A DNA stretch of 64,000 nucleotides from Carettochelys insculpta (taxonomy: Eukaryota > Chordata > Testudines > Carettochelyidae): NCBI RefSeq assembly GCF_033958435.1, contig NC_134138.1, positions 80,090,298 to 80,154,297 of the forward strand. The letters run 5' to 3'. Of the stretch, positions 36,230 through 46,170 are shown piece after piece. Position 1 is the first letter of the stretch. Every line of letters starts with the position of its first letter. The notes under the pieces were generated by a model. That model saw only the letters and a program-made list of their open reading frames with translations. It did not search any database and was not told the origin of the DNA. A program made the translations under genes and the position numbers.

Positions 36230-38000
36230 ATATGAAGCAGAAAAAGGAATGCAGACATCTATGCCAAGATTTCACAGGGAATGGTGGAAAAAGGATACAC
36301 CTGGGACAACCACCAGTGCCGTATGAAAATAAAGGAGCTCAAGCACACATACCACTGCAAACATTTTGTTTCTATGAGCAACTGCAAGGGATTCTAGGGG
36401 ATCCCAACCCACTGTCCCCAAACAGTCCATGGATAACACCCAAGAGATTGATCAAGCAGCCTCTGGCAACAGCAAGGAGGACATGGAGGAGGAGAAAGAG
36501 GATGACAATGATCAACAGATGAACAATGCAGCTGATCTCACTGACAGCCAGGAACTTTTTGAAACTTTGGATGTTGTCCCACCCCTCCCACCCCTGTTCT
36601 TTACACAGCCAGACCCTGATGGTGGGGAGGGCATCTCTGGTGAGTTCTCATTTTTATTCATGATAAGAGTGGGTTATGGTAATTGGGTGTGATCTGTGGT
36701 GAGTGCTGTACCTACACAGTCCAGGACCCCTGGAACAACTCGTTAACATTTCTGGGAATGGAGAGCCAATCCTCCCTGAACAGCTCCATAAAACTCTCAG
36801 ACAGGGACTCTTTAATTCTTCTCACAAGGGTTTTTTTTTTTTTTGGGGGGGGGGGGGCAGGGGCGGTCTTCCTAATTTCAACCTTTTGGTAGGACACCTT
36901 TCCTCACTGAACCACCAGTAAGTAATCTGGAGTCACGTCACAACAGAGCAGTGCAGCATATCAACCACCCTTCTGCCCACATTCAGTCAGCATCTGTTCC
37001 TTATCAATGTTTGTTATTCTAAGGAGGATAGTATCTCTCTTGGCAACCTAGATGAGGCAGGAAAAGGAGCATTATGTTATCAGAATAGCAAAAGCTGGTC
37101 CATCATGCCTGGGCCATTCCTCTCCCCTCCTTTCCCTGCACTCCTGAGAGAAGGAAAACTTTCAGTGTCCCAGACAAGGGTGGGGAGAGCATGCCGCAAC
37201 TGTGACAGCCACACCGCCACAACACCACGAGCCATACACCACCATCACTGTAACATGCACAGTGCAGAAACTGCTTTTGGACTCACAGGCTTAAAAGTAT
37301 GCCCCAATCTGTGCATTACCATGCCTGAAAGCAAACCAAGTCAAGAAGGTCCCTAGACAAGCCGGTCCCTTAACGTCTCCATGCAGCACCTGCTGCTCAG
37401 AAGATGCTTAAAAGCCAGAATTTGTCTTTGCACATAATACATGCCCATTGTATGCCATACAGGCTCTTTCATGAAATTCCTTTGTGTGTTGTACAACTTA
37501 CCTCATTTATAGTAAATGTTCTCCTTAATGTCTGGCCTTCACTTATGTTTTGTTGCAGTGTGCTCAACAGTGGGCTGGTTGACCAATGCTCCACCCCACC
37601 CTCCCTCCAGCTCTTAGACTGGCAGAGATCCAAAGAAGAAATTGCATGCACGAAGATATATTCCCAGAGCATATGCAAGTTGCCTGCACAGACAGAGTAC
37701 TGCTGAATGCCGGGAGGAAACACGCTGGAGGGGAGGCAGGTGGATCAGGAGGACAGGAGAATGCTCAGACAGCATGAAGTCCAAACCAAAGAGGAGAAGT
37801 TGCAGCTGATGAGGCAGCAAAGAACGCTCCTGAGGTGCCTGGTACAAGAGCACAGAGCCCCATTGCAGACCATGATAAACCACATGGTCTCTTTGCCATG
37901 TTTCCTAACCTCCCCTCTTTGGTGCCCCAGAATGGGGAGGGGTCGAGGGCAACCTTGCATTCCACTCCCTGGGATTCTTCTCAGAACAGAAGACTGACAT
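36230..38000 (+). pseudogene. Myb/SANT-like protein pseudogene of Harbinger copy 3
   Basis: Exon 1 retains the second half of the Myb/SANT-like domain, spread over shifted frames (KGYTWDNHQCRMKIKELKHT, the typical helix 3 text). An acidic linker follows (EEEKEDDNDQQ, DSQELFETLDVVPPLPP), ending GGEGIS at donor GTGAGT (36640). Exon 2 follows the acceptor TTTGTTGCAG at 37558. It encodes a charged helix probably used for partner contact (RMLRQHEVQTKEEKLQLMRQ, then LLRCLVQEHRAPLQTMI). The N-terminal helix is not intact and frames must change within exon 1, so the gene is broken. AATAAA at 38087 and 38096 lies just past the end. Confidence 0.7.
36831..36857 (+). repeat. T14-G13 homopolymer tract
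   Basis: A run of 14 T directly followed by 13 G, inside the intron of the Myb gene of Harbinger copy 3. Its length is prone to sequencing error. Confidence 0.8.
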
Positions 38001-38086
38001 TCCCCCATCTGTAACGGCAAAATGCCTCTTGCCCTTGCTCACCTGCCCCACAAAGCACCTGCCATGAATTCCTTTACTGTTGTCTG

Positions 38087-38101
38087 AATAAAAACAATAA
38101 A
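38087..38101 (+). terminator. Paired polyadenylation signals between convergent genes
   Basis: AATAAA occurs at 38087-38092 and again at 38096-38101 for the plus-strand Myb gene. The complement of AATAAA (TTTATT, 38120-38125) serves the minus-strand transposase. Confidence 0.55.
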
Positions 38102-38339
38102 GCTCAAAAAAAACAGTGTCTTTATTGCTTGTTTTGCGTGTGGATGAGGGAGAGGTTCCAGGATTTACAGACCAACACACATCATACAGGGGGCACCTCC
38201 TTAAAAGCACCAGACGTGACTGTCATGTCACTGTCTGGTCATTCATAAAGCTGTTTTTCAAAGCCTCCCTGAGTAGCAGTGCCCCTTGCTGTGCTCTCTG
38301 TGTTGCTCTAGTGTCTGGATGCTCATAATTATTGGCCAG

Positions 38340-38552
38340 GTTATCTAATTCAGCCCTCCAGCCTGCAATGAAAATTTCCCCCTTATCTCACGTGAAGTAT
38401 GGAGCACACAGCAGGCTGCCACCATGAAGGGAATATTGCTTTCACTGAGGTCTAACCAAGTCAGGAGGCTCCTTAACCTGGCTTTTACATGGCCAAAAGC
38501 ACATTCTACCACCATTCTGCACTTGTTCAGCCTATAGTTGAACTGTTGCTTA
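38340..38552 (-). pseudogene. PIF/Harbinger transposase C-terminal fragment
   Basis: The minus-strand translation gives FNYRLNKCRMVVECAFGHVK, then LTWLDLSESNIPFMV and ACCVLH. This is the C-terminal part of the DDE nuclease domain. The Glu in VVECAFG corresponds to the third catalytic residue. It aligns residue by residue with the same region of copy 2 (FNKCLNHARLQTECALGHLK). The two catalytic Asp regions and the whole N-terminal half are absent, and the frame runs to a stop at the lower end. Confidence 0.8.
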
Positions 38553-38571
38553 CTGCACTGTTGCTTACTAC

Positions 38572-38925
38572 ACTATTCAGCACCTCATTTGGACAATGGC
38601 AGCCACTCGCCACATCGAAAGTGCCACTTTTGAAATGCAAAATAGCCGTGTAGATGAGGGGTTCCTTCAAAAGTAAGCCCGCTTTCAAAAGCGCCCTTCT
38701 TGCTAATTATTTTCAGGAAGAAGGGTGCTTTTGAAAGCAGGGCTTCCTTTTTAAGAAACACCATCTACACAGGTATTTTGCATTTCAAAAGTAGCACTTT
38801 GAACATGGCAAGTGGCTGCCATTTTGCAAATGAGGCACTGAATAGTCATATCAGTGCCTCATTAGCATTTTCAATCTGCTTGCATTTACATGCCCCTTCC
38901 AAAAGGCAGCCACACACTAACTTTA
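38572..38925. mobile_element. Fold-back Harbinger-type MITE
   Basis: A hairpin spans 38572-38846. The left arm starts ACTATTCAGCACCTCATTTG and the right arm ends CAAATGAGGCACTGAATAGT. The arms are over 110 bases long and meet around 38708 in GAAAGC...GCTTTC, with many CTTTTGAAAG palindromes. A third copy of the terminal phrase CAGTGCCTCATTAGCATTTT follows at 38851, and the text CCCCTTCCAAAAGGCAGCC suggests that the element continues to about 38925. Non-coding. Confidence 0.7.
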
Positions 38926-39462
38926 GAGAACATAAAAATACAATGGCTATAAAACTTCATGCTCTGCAGCACCGGCCAAACTGTAACTTCCTGATTTAGG
39001 AAATAAATTCTCTCTACAGGTCAGACATTACATAAGTGTCCACTACAGTGATGAAGCTTTTGGCAGTGGCTGCTACCAAGACAAACTAACGCATTAGACC
39101 AAATATTAGTTTGATCTGGCATAGCAATTCCTATGCTTCAGGAAAAGAATCGCATTAGTCAACAAGCAAGCTGGAAACATTTGCCAATAATCAAATCAGA
39201 AAAATTACTATGATTCCCTCACAAGTCTCACAGAATTTCTGTTAGAGCATTCACACCTTTCTTTTAAATATTGCCTGGCTTAGGAATTGCTAGAGATATC
39301 TGAGTGTTGAATACACTAATTCAATTTGCATGCCACAAGCCCTGCCTTTGGTCCTTTATTCAATACCCCAGAGCATTTGGTCCTCAATTAACAAAGACCA
39401 CACATGTATATGAAGATATAATTAGGCACTCCATTAAACACCATTAAAATTAGTAAACATAC

Positions 39463-39629
39463 CGTTTTTTCCTGTGGCTTGCAAAAGGCTCAGAATCTAA
39501 GTAAGGAATGCATTTCAGCTTCAGTAAGGAGCTATACAGGGACATGTTAAACCAGTCTCCAATCATCTTGGCCACCACGACAGCCAGCATCACAAGTAGC
39601 AAGGACTGCACATCATTTGTGATCTCCAC
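39463..39629 (-). CDS. CLC chloride channel/transporter exon: last membrane helix
   Basis: A 167-bp minus-strand exon between acceptor CTCTTTTTCAG and donor GTATG. It starts on a codon boundary and ends with CG, which the next exon at 19378 completes to CGG (Arg). The translation opens VEITNDVQSLLLVMLAVVV and continues AKMIGDWFNMSLYSSLLKL, KCIPYL. This matches the final transmembrane helices of CLC proteins, where the AK..GD.FN..LY segment carries a conserved Tyr near the anion path. A short linker then leads into the CBS domain of the next exon. CLC proteins are dimeric chloride channels or chloride/proton exchangers of the plasma membrane or endosome-lysosome membranes. I cannot name the exact member. 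Upstream exons were not found in 39630-64000. Confidence 0.85.
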
Positions 39630-40076
39630 CTGAAAAAGAGAATGAGGAATTTCCCATTACTGAACTGACATATTTGGAGAAAACAGGGATAGCAATGGCT
39701 GCATTGCATATTCATTGGGAACTGGAACAAGAATATTGACTCCTTGACAAGATACAAGGGTTAAAATAAATGGAATCAGAAAGGTGACCTGTTCCCTACT
39801 GAAAGCAGAAATGAACTCCTCATCCTTTTACAACTACACTTTTATTTAAAATATATTGGATTCCTAGATTTCAGGTGGCTCATAATCATCTCTTCTATTG
39901 GGCCTGAGTAAGGAGAGATGGAGCAATCAAATTTTAATGCCCTGCCACTGTGACAAATATTTCCAAATTAAAAACAAATCAAATTACTGATTTTGCCTCC
40001 TTGCTGGATCCAATAGATTACACAGTTTCTCCACAATTCTTCTTCCGGCTTCCTGACAAAGCACACTCCTTGTACA
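39630..40076. other. Intron upstream of the CLC exon
   Basis: No repeat recognised until the PLE target duplication at 40065. Confidence 0.5.
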
Positions 40077-40147
40077 AGTATCGGAGGGGTAGTTGTGTTA
40101 GTCTGGATCTGTAACAGCAACGAAGGGTCCTGTGGCACCTTATAGAC
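40077..40147 (-). repeat. Inverted pseudo-LTR of the PLE
   Basis: The complement of this segment runs from the TAGTCTATAAGGTGCC motif through to ACTACCCCTCCGATACT. It preserves the complete PLE 3' terminus, more fully than the direct end at 41055. Confidence 0.85.
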
Positions 40148-40892
40148 TACTTACCTCTTACTACAGGACAAGTCCAAGAGAGAAACCAACAGAACACCAC
40201 TAGCCATCACCTACAGTCCTCAGATAAAACCTCTACAGCGCATCATCAGGGATTTACAACCCATCCTGGACAATGATCCCCCACTTGCACAGGCCTTGAG
40301 AGGCAGACCAGTCCTTGCCCACAGACAACCTGCCAACCTGAAGCAAATCCTAACCAGCAACTACACACCGCACCACAGTCACTCTAACTCAGGGACCCAT
40401 CCATGCAACAAACCTCGTTGCCAGCTCTGCCCACATATCTACACCAGCAACACCATTACAGGACCTAACCAGATCAGCCACACCATCGTGGGTTCATTCA
40501 GCTGCACATCTACCAATACAATTTATGCCATCATGTGCCAGCAATGCCCCTCTGCTATATACATCGGACAAACTGGACAGTCTCTACGTAAAAGAATAAA
40601 CGCACACAAATCAGATATTAGAAATGGTAATATACAAAAACTCATAGGAGAGCACTTCAATCTCCCAGGCCACACAGTAGCAGACTTAAAAGTAGCTATC
40701 CTACAGCAAAGAAATTTCAGGACCAGACTCCAAAGACAAATTGCTGAGCTACAATTCATCTGCAAATTCGACGCCCTCAGCTCAGGCTTAAACAAAGACT
40801 GTGAATGGCTGGCTAAATACAAAAGCAGTTTCCCCTCCCTTGGTGTTCACACCTCCAGATCAACTGCTGATAGTAAGCCTCACCCTTGCTGA
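40146..40892 (+). CDS. PLE protein C-terminal part: linker and GIY-YIG endonuclease
   Basis: An open frame of 248 codons begins right at the inverted-repeat junction and ends TGA. The first 75 or so residues match the end of the PLE reverse transcriptase region (LAITYSPQIKPLQRIIRDLQ, LRGRPVLAHRQPANLKQIL). A Cys-rich linker follows (CNKPRCQLC). Then comes the GIY-YIG nuclease: IYAIMCQQC as the GIY-side strand, IYIGQTGQSLRKRINAHKSD as the YIG strand and catalytic Arg helix. The tail is LNKDCEWLAKYKSS and GVHTS. In Penelope elements this nuclease nicks target DNA for integration. No promoter, start codon or RT catalytic motif remains, so it is an intact-looking domain on a truncated copy rather than a working gene. 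Its lack of stops suggests a fairly recent insertion. Confidence 0.85.
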   Translation, partial: TTYLLLQDKSKRETNRTPLAITYSPQIKPLQRIIRDLQPILDNDPPLAQALRGRPVLAHRQPANLKQILTSNYTPHHSHSNSGTHPCNKPRCQLCPHIYTSNTITGPNQISHTIVGSFSCTSTNTIYAIMCQQCPSAIYIGQTGQSLRKRINAHKSDIRNGNIQKLIGEHFNLPGHTVADLKVAILQQRNFRTRLQRQIAELQFICKFDALSSGLNKDCEWLAKYKSSFPSLGVHTSRSTADSKPHPC

Positions 40893-41067
40893 CTGAGCTA
40901 ACCTTGTTATCCCCACCCTTGCTCTGGCTTATTTATACCTGGCCCTGCAGATTTCCAAGACCAGCATCTGATGAAGTGAGTCTGTGCTCACGAAAGCTCA
41001 TGCTCAAAACTCTTCTGTTAGTCTATAAGGTGCCACAGGACCCTTCGTTGCTGTTACTCCTTGTACA

Positions 41068-41699
41068 GGCTGCCTCAGGTAAACATCATCCTAGAGGATG
41101 CTGGAGATGAACACAAGCAGCCCCCAGAAGAAGCTCAGGTCAAGATACACAAGGAAGAGGAGGAAAACTAGCAGTGTGACTCTATTACTGCTGCAAATAT
41201 TGACATGGGTTCCCCACGATTAGGCATGCTTGGTCTGGCTGTTCTTTCCTTATGCTGCACATGGCAAAAATATTCTGTCGTTTGTTCTCCACAGCCCAGG
41301 GCTGACAACTGCAGACCACATACTAGATGTGCAATGTAGGTGTATATCGTGTTATCAGAAAATAGTCTAGTAAGATGAAACTGAAGTTAATTGCTCTCCC
41401 TTTCTTTCTAAACTCTATTTCACTGTACAAAATTGCACCCTTGGTTACAGAACATCACTGCAGTGTCCTAAAAAAGTGACGTGGAAGAAAACATGAGCTG
41501 CGATGAAATATTTATGTTGGTTAACATATTTCTACAGCATCATTCCACTGCAAATTGTCTTTTTAAAACATTTGTTTTGTAACAGAAAATTTTATCCAAT
41601 CTATATTCTCCAGCTGCCCATTATTTATTTCCCATACACTTACATCCTAAAGGTTTGATTTTCATTTCTTTTCCATTCAAACTTCTTTCTCAGTGTGCT

Positions 41700-41741
<42 letters not shown>

Positions 41742-42636
41742 TTTGGATACATTATATTACAACATAATAATATATGGTATATTGCGATATCAGCTAGAAA
41801 AAATAATAAAAAGAACCCAAAAATCTAAGTTTAAAACCATGAGTAAGCCTGCCTGATAAGCTGGTAGCCTTAGCACATTTACCCAATGATTGCACTTTCA
41901 CCCCATATCCTGCGCTCATTTCTGTGTTCCAAATCATAACATTAAGAGTGATTTAAAGACCACAAAAAGGGTTTGGGTGAGAAGCATGACCTTGTATGAC
42001 AGGGTCATGTAACTGTCCTTTCTGTTTGGACATAGTTAATATGACATCTAATATCTTTGCAGCATTCTTTGAATAGCTTCATAAACCTTAAATCTGACTG
42101 CTTTATTTTAACAACACCAGTAAAATGTCATTTAAAAGAAAAACAGCAACTGTGGGATTTTTAAAATTGCTTCATCATATGTGCTACAGCTCACTCATTT
42201 GGAAGGAGACTCCACTGTGGATTCCTTTTAAGGCTATTTAAAAGCATCTTGCTATTCTCCCTTATGGAAAAGTTTTTATAGAATTAACAGACATGAAACT
42301 AATAGGATTCTACAGAAACTACTTTAAAAGGCAATAAAAATGGTATTGTTCCTAGAGATTTTTAAGTCACCATATAGCATTTAACAGAGCATTCTCTACA
42401 TTGGTATACAGTTGTACAGAAAAATCATTATCACCACTAAATTCTAAAAGACTTCTCATTAAGGACAGATGATGAATTTTGCTAAGTGCTTCAGTTACAC
42501 ATTCATAATCTTTACAAAATATTAGCTTGCACTGGTCATGGACTCTGTTGTCTGTCCCACATATAAGCATGTTTGTGGTTCTCTCACTGCTCTAAACTCA
42601 CGTATTTTCCTAGAGTTTTTGCTGAATCTTGTCAAA
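41068..42636. other. Non-coding, apart from a CA repeat
   Basis: AT-rich unique-looking sequence around the microsatellite at 41701-41739. Confidence 0.5.
41701..41739 (+). repeat. (AC)n microsatellite
   Basis: Nineteen uninterrupted AC units. Confidence 0.97.
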
Positions 42637-43037
42637 GAAGCTGAGAGATCTGGGCTTACTCAGTTTGCAGAAGAGAAGTCTGAGGGTCAATTTGATAGCA
42701 ACCTTCAACTTCCTGAAAGGGGGCTCTAAAGAGAATGGACAGAGACTGTTCACAGGGGTGACAAATGGCAGAACAGGAGCAACGGACTGAAGTTACAGGG
42801 GAAGACGTGTAGGGTAGATATTAGGAAAAACTATTTCACCAGGAGGGTGGTGAAGCACTGGAATGCGTTACCGAGACAGATGGTGGAATCTCCATCCCTA
42901 GAGATTTTTAAGTTCTGGCTTGGCATAGTCATGGCTAGGATGATTTAGTTGGGGTTGATCCTGCTTTAGGCAGAGGGCTGGACTAGATGACCTCCTGAGG
43001 TCCCTTCCAGCCCTAGAAGTCTATGATTCTATGATTG
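42637..43037 (+). mobile_element. CR1 LINE 3' UTR fragment (plus strand)
   Basis: It carries the conserved 3' region of turtle-type CR1: GAGAGATCTGGGCTTACTCA, TTAGGAAAAACTATTTCACC, AGGAGGGTGGTGAAGCACTG and GACTAGATGACCTCCTGAGG. It terminates in the repeat tail CTATGATTCTATGATT. No reverse transcriptase is left. Confidence 0.9.
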
Positions 43038-43539
43038 AACATCACCAAGGGATTCCATCATCTATTATCTTCTTCAGAGTATGTTGAGATCTCATTAAAC
43101 TACCTAGATCTTAACAGTTCTGCTATGTAATTAATACTAAAGTTTCTATGTTCACTAGCTTTTAATCCCATCTTCAGTTCTACATCAACCTATGGGTTTC
43201 CTCTCTTCTTTGAGTTGTGGACTACCGACTGTTCAGCATTCAGTAAATAACATATGCACTGAAATGAGCAAAAGTGCAACAAAGACATTAATTTACAGGC
43301 CAATGTCAGACAGCTGGAACCAGTTAATACATGTCAGTAACCAGAACTCTTACCGGTCACATCTTAATTACATGGAAGCAAAAGTAAACTAAATATCTGG
43401 CAAAATTAGAGCAAATTAAGCTCCCCTGAACTTTCACTTGATATGGAAAATAAAGGAGATGATAACAAGGTTTTGAAATTTTCCTGGAAGCAAGCAGAAT
43501 TGAAGTTAAAATGAGGAGGGCAAAAACATCAGAGGCCTT

Positions 43540-43668
43540 ACTTGCATCTGACGAAGTTGGTCTTTGCCCACAAAAGCTTATGCTCCAAAAATTCTGTTAG
43601 CCTATAAGGTGCCACAGGACACCTCGCTTTTGCTGATACAGACTAACACAGTTACCCCTCTGATATTT
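43540..43668 (+). mobile_element. Short PLE 3' end insertion
   Basis: A 129-bp fragment containing only the PLE 3' untranslated end (CATCTGACGAAGTTGGTC, TAAGGTGCCACAGGAC, TACCCCTCTGAT). An exact 12-bp duplication ATCAGAGGCCTT flanks it (43528-43539 and 43669-43680). Confidence 0.9.
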
Positions 43669-43680
43669 ATCAGAGGCCTT

Positions 43681-44319
43681 GGCATCAACAATACATTCAA
43701 AGTGAGAATATGAAGGGGAGAGCAAACCACTAAACAAAATAATTCATAAATGTCAATAAAGCTTTGATCAGTCCAAGAACATCACTTGATATAGACACCT
43801 ATTCTTCATTAAAAACAGATTACAAGTAAGACTACTGATCCTTAACTTAAAGATCTGCTAGTCCTATAATTCTGAAAGTTAACATATAGACTAATTAAAG
43901 AACAAATTAGTTTTGGCTATACGGACAGTGAATCACCAGTTTAAAGTATGGTTTGCATGAAAAATGATCTTGACTTAGTAGGGCTAAAGAAGACAGAGCT
44001 TTCTAAATGATACTGCTAGCAAGCAACGAAAGTCATGAAGTGCTTCTTTTCAAAAATGCACACAAAGACTTATGGAATATAAGGAGAGCTCAGATTTGAT
44101 TGCAATACAGAGGGAAAGAATCACCACATACACAAACGTGTCCAGCACAACTGGAAGAGTGCCCTGAGTACAATATAAGCAACTGTTGTGTAATAGCATT
44201 CTGGTCTTAGCACCAACTGCAAGGAATGCAACAGCAAAAGCCATTCAAAAAGAGACAGGTGAAGGACAAGGTTCTAGTGCTGATGCAGAAACAAAGTGCT
44301 CTTTCTGAATCTCTCATGA
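43681..44319. other. Non-coding, nothing recognised
   Basis: No repeat ends or exon-like frames. Confidence 0.5.
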
Positions 44320-44679
44320 GGCTATGTCTACACAGCAATGTTATTTCAAAATAAGCTATTTCAGAAGAGATTTTCCAGAATAGTTTTTTTCAAAATAATG
44401 CTGCTACACACAAAAGATATTTCGAAATTGCGCTCAGCTATTTCAGAATAGAGCATCTACACAAATAGAGGCTATTTCCAAATAGAGCCATTGGCTGCAC
44501 TATGGCTCATTTAGAAATAGGCATTATTCCTCATGGAATGAGGTTTACCTGTTCCAAAATAAGCCAACCACTATTTCCAAATTATTTTGAAATAGCGGTT
44601 GTGTTGTGTAGATGCTAGCAAAGTTCTCTTGAAATAACAGCTGTTATTTCGAAATTACTTTGCTGTGTGGACCTACCCT
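44320..44679. mobile_element. Harbinger-type MITE
   Basis: The left end GGCTATGTCTACACAGCAAT is matched by the complement of the right end (GGTAGGTCCACACAGCAAAG). The interior is filled with ATTTCAAAATA and ATTTCGAAATA palindromes, including near-complementary blocks close to both ends. No coding capacity. The target duplication is not clean (TGA versus TCA). Confidence 0.75.
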
Positions 44680-45060
44680 CAGACAGATTCAAGAAGCATA
44701 GAACTCAATTTGTAAAAACTCTGATGGATTGAAGGGATCCAGCGTTGAACAAATAGCACCCCAACCATGCTTTATCAGCATCCTGAGTTCATTGAAGTGC
44801 CATCCGTTCCCTCCTGCTTACAGGCTCAAAGTATAGAACAACACCAGCCACTCTACCCACCCTGGCCCTACACCAAAGGGATCAATGGCCAAGCCTGAAG
44901 GATTATTAGGTCTTCCCAGACCCTGACAGAAGACTCTTCAGTCTGATCACAGTATAGAAGGAGATGTGAAGCATGGGGGCGGGCGGAAAAGAGCAGATAT
45001 GGAGCGTGGGGAAAGACAAAAAAGCAAGTGGGAGATGAACAGGATAAAGACATGGAAGAA
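44680..45060. other. Non-coding spacer
   Basis: Nothing recognised between the MITE and the CR1 3' tail. Confidence 0.5.
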
Positions 45061-46170
45061 AATTATAGAATCAAAGAATCTTAGGGCTGGAAGGGACCTC
45101 AGGAGGTCATCAAGTCCAGCCCCCTGCTTCAAGCAGGATCAGCCCCAAAATAAGTCATCCCAACCAAGACTTTGTCAAGCTGGGACTTACAAACCTCTCA
45201 GGATGGACATTCCACCACCTCTCTAGGCAATGCATTCGAGGCTCCACCACCCTCCTGGTAAAGCAATTTTTCCAAATATCCAACCTGCTCCTCTCCTTCT
45301 GTAACTTCAGACCATTGCTCCTTGTTCTACCATCTGTCACCATTAAGAACAGTTTCTCTCCACCCTCTTTAGAGCTCTCCTTCAGGAAGTTGAAGGCTGC
45401 TATTAAATCACTCCATCAGTCTTCTCTTCTGCAAACTAAACAAGCCCATATCCCTCAGCTTCTCCTTATCATGTGCTCCAGCCCCTTAGTCATTTCAATC
45501 ACCCTCTGCTGAACCTGTTCCAGCACATCCACATCCTCTCTATACTGGTGGGCCCAAAACTGGATGCATTAATCCAGATGTGGCCTCACCAGTGCCAAGT
45601 AGAGGGGAACAACAACTTCTCTAGCTCTGCTCACAATTCTTCTCCTAATGTACCCCAATATGCTGTTAGCCCTCTTGGCTACAAGGGCACACTGTCTGTT
45701 TACACATATCCAGCCTTTTATCCACCATAACCCCAGGTCTCTTTCTGCTGTACTGCTGCGTAGCCAGTCAGTTCCCAGCCGATAACAATGCTTGGGATTC
45801 TTCCATCCCAAGTGCAGAACTCCACACTTCTCCTTGTAGAGCCGCATCAGATTTCTTTTGGCCCAATCCTCCAATTTATCCAGGTCACCCTGGATCCTAT
45901 CTCTATCTTCCAACATATCTACCTCTCCCCCTAGCTTGGTGTCATCAGCAAACTTGCTGAGGGTTCAATCCAGTCCTTCATCCAGGTTATTAATAAAGAT
46001 GTTGAACAACACTGGCCCCAGAACTGAGCTTTGCTGCACTCTGCTTGAAACCGATCACCATCCAGATATTGAGGAACTGACCACTACCCGTTGAGCCTGA
46101 CCGTCAATCCTGCTTTCTATCCATCTTATAGTCCATGTATCCAATCCATACTTCCTTAACTTATGGGCAA
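45061..46170 (-). mobile_element. CR1 LINE, 5'-truncated, with reverse transcriptase remnants
   Basis: Read on the minus strand, the copy starts inside the reverse transcriptase (LRKYGLDTWTIRWIESRID, GQAQRVVV, the region just after the catalytic palm). It passes through DLDKLEDWAKRNLMRLYKEK, CGVLHLGWKNP and VPLYLALVRPHLD, the C-terminal RT region, and then the 3' UTR to the tail AAGATTCTTTGATTCTATAA. CR1 is the main non-LTR retrotransposon of birds and reptiles. The frame has stops and the element lacks its endonuclease and most of the RT, so it is inactive. Confidence 0.9.
45569..46166 (-). pseudogene. CR1 ORF2 reverse transcriptase fragment
   Basis: The two homologous open segments on the minus strand (around 46166-46060 and 45916-45569) are in the right order for CR1 ORF2. 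The first holds the WTIRWIESRIDGQAQRVVV block. The second holds LDKLEDWAKRNLMRLYKEKC and ANSILGYIRRR. The intervening sequence is shifted in frame, and the catalytic motif upstream is missing. Confidence 0.85.

Larger units (their letters stand above)
35756..38571. mobile_element. PIF/Harbinger transposon, copy 3 (rearranged)
   Basis: The left end GGCCTAGTCTACACTAGAAG follows TTA, the usual PIF target. A Myb/SANT-like gene lies on the plus strand, and the last part of the transposase lies on the minus strand. They converge on a 25-base space holding polyadenylation signals for both directions. The transposase is cut off just before its catalytic Glu region, where a fold-back MITE begins (38572). 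The rest of the element and its right terminus are missing. Confidence 0.75.
40077..41055 (+). mobile_element. Penelope-like element with inverted 5' terminal copy
   Basis: The insertion is bracketed by an exact 12-bp duplication ACTCCTTGTACA (40065-40076 and 41056-41067). The 5' 70 bases are an inverted copy of the 3' end: GTCCTGTGGCACCTTATAGA at 40127 is the complement of TCTATAAGGTGCCACAGGAC at 41022. Inverted or tandem terminal copies of this sort are a hallmark of Penelope elements. Between the ends lies the C-terminal third of the PLE protein in an open frame. The reverse transcriptase core is missing, so the copy is 5'-truncated. The direct 3' end lacks about 30 bases present in the inverted copy. 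Confidence 0.9.

Noticed and set aside
36831..36857. T14-G13 run as a functional G-rich motif
   Set aside because: A homopolymer junction inside a dead transposon intron. Length is unreliable and no further G-tracts form a quadruplex pattern.
41701..41739. Regular repeats as a CRISPR array
   Set aside because: Plain AC dinucleotide microsatellite with no spacers. The same holds for 51998-52052.
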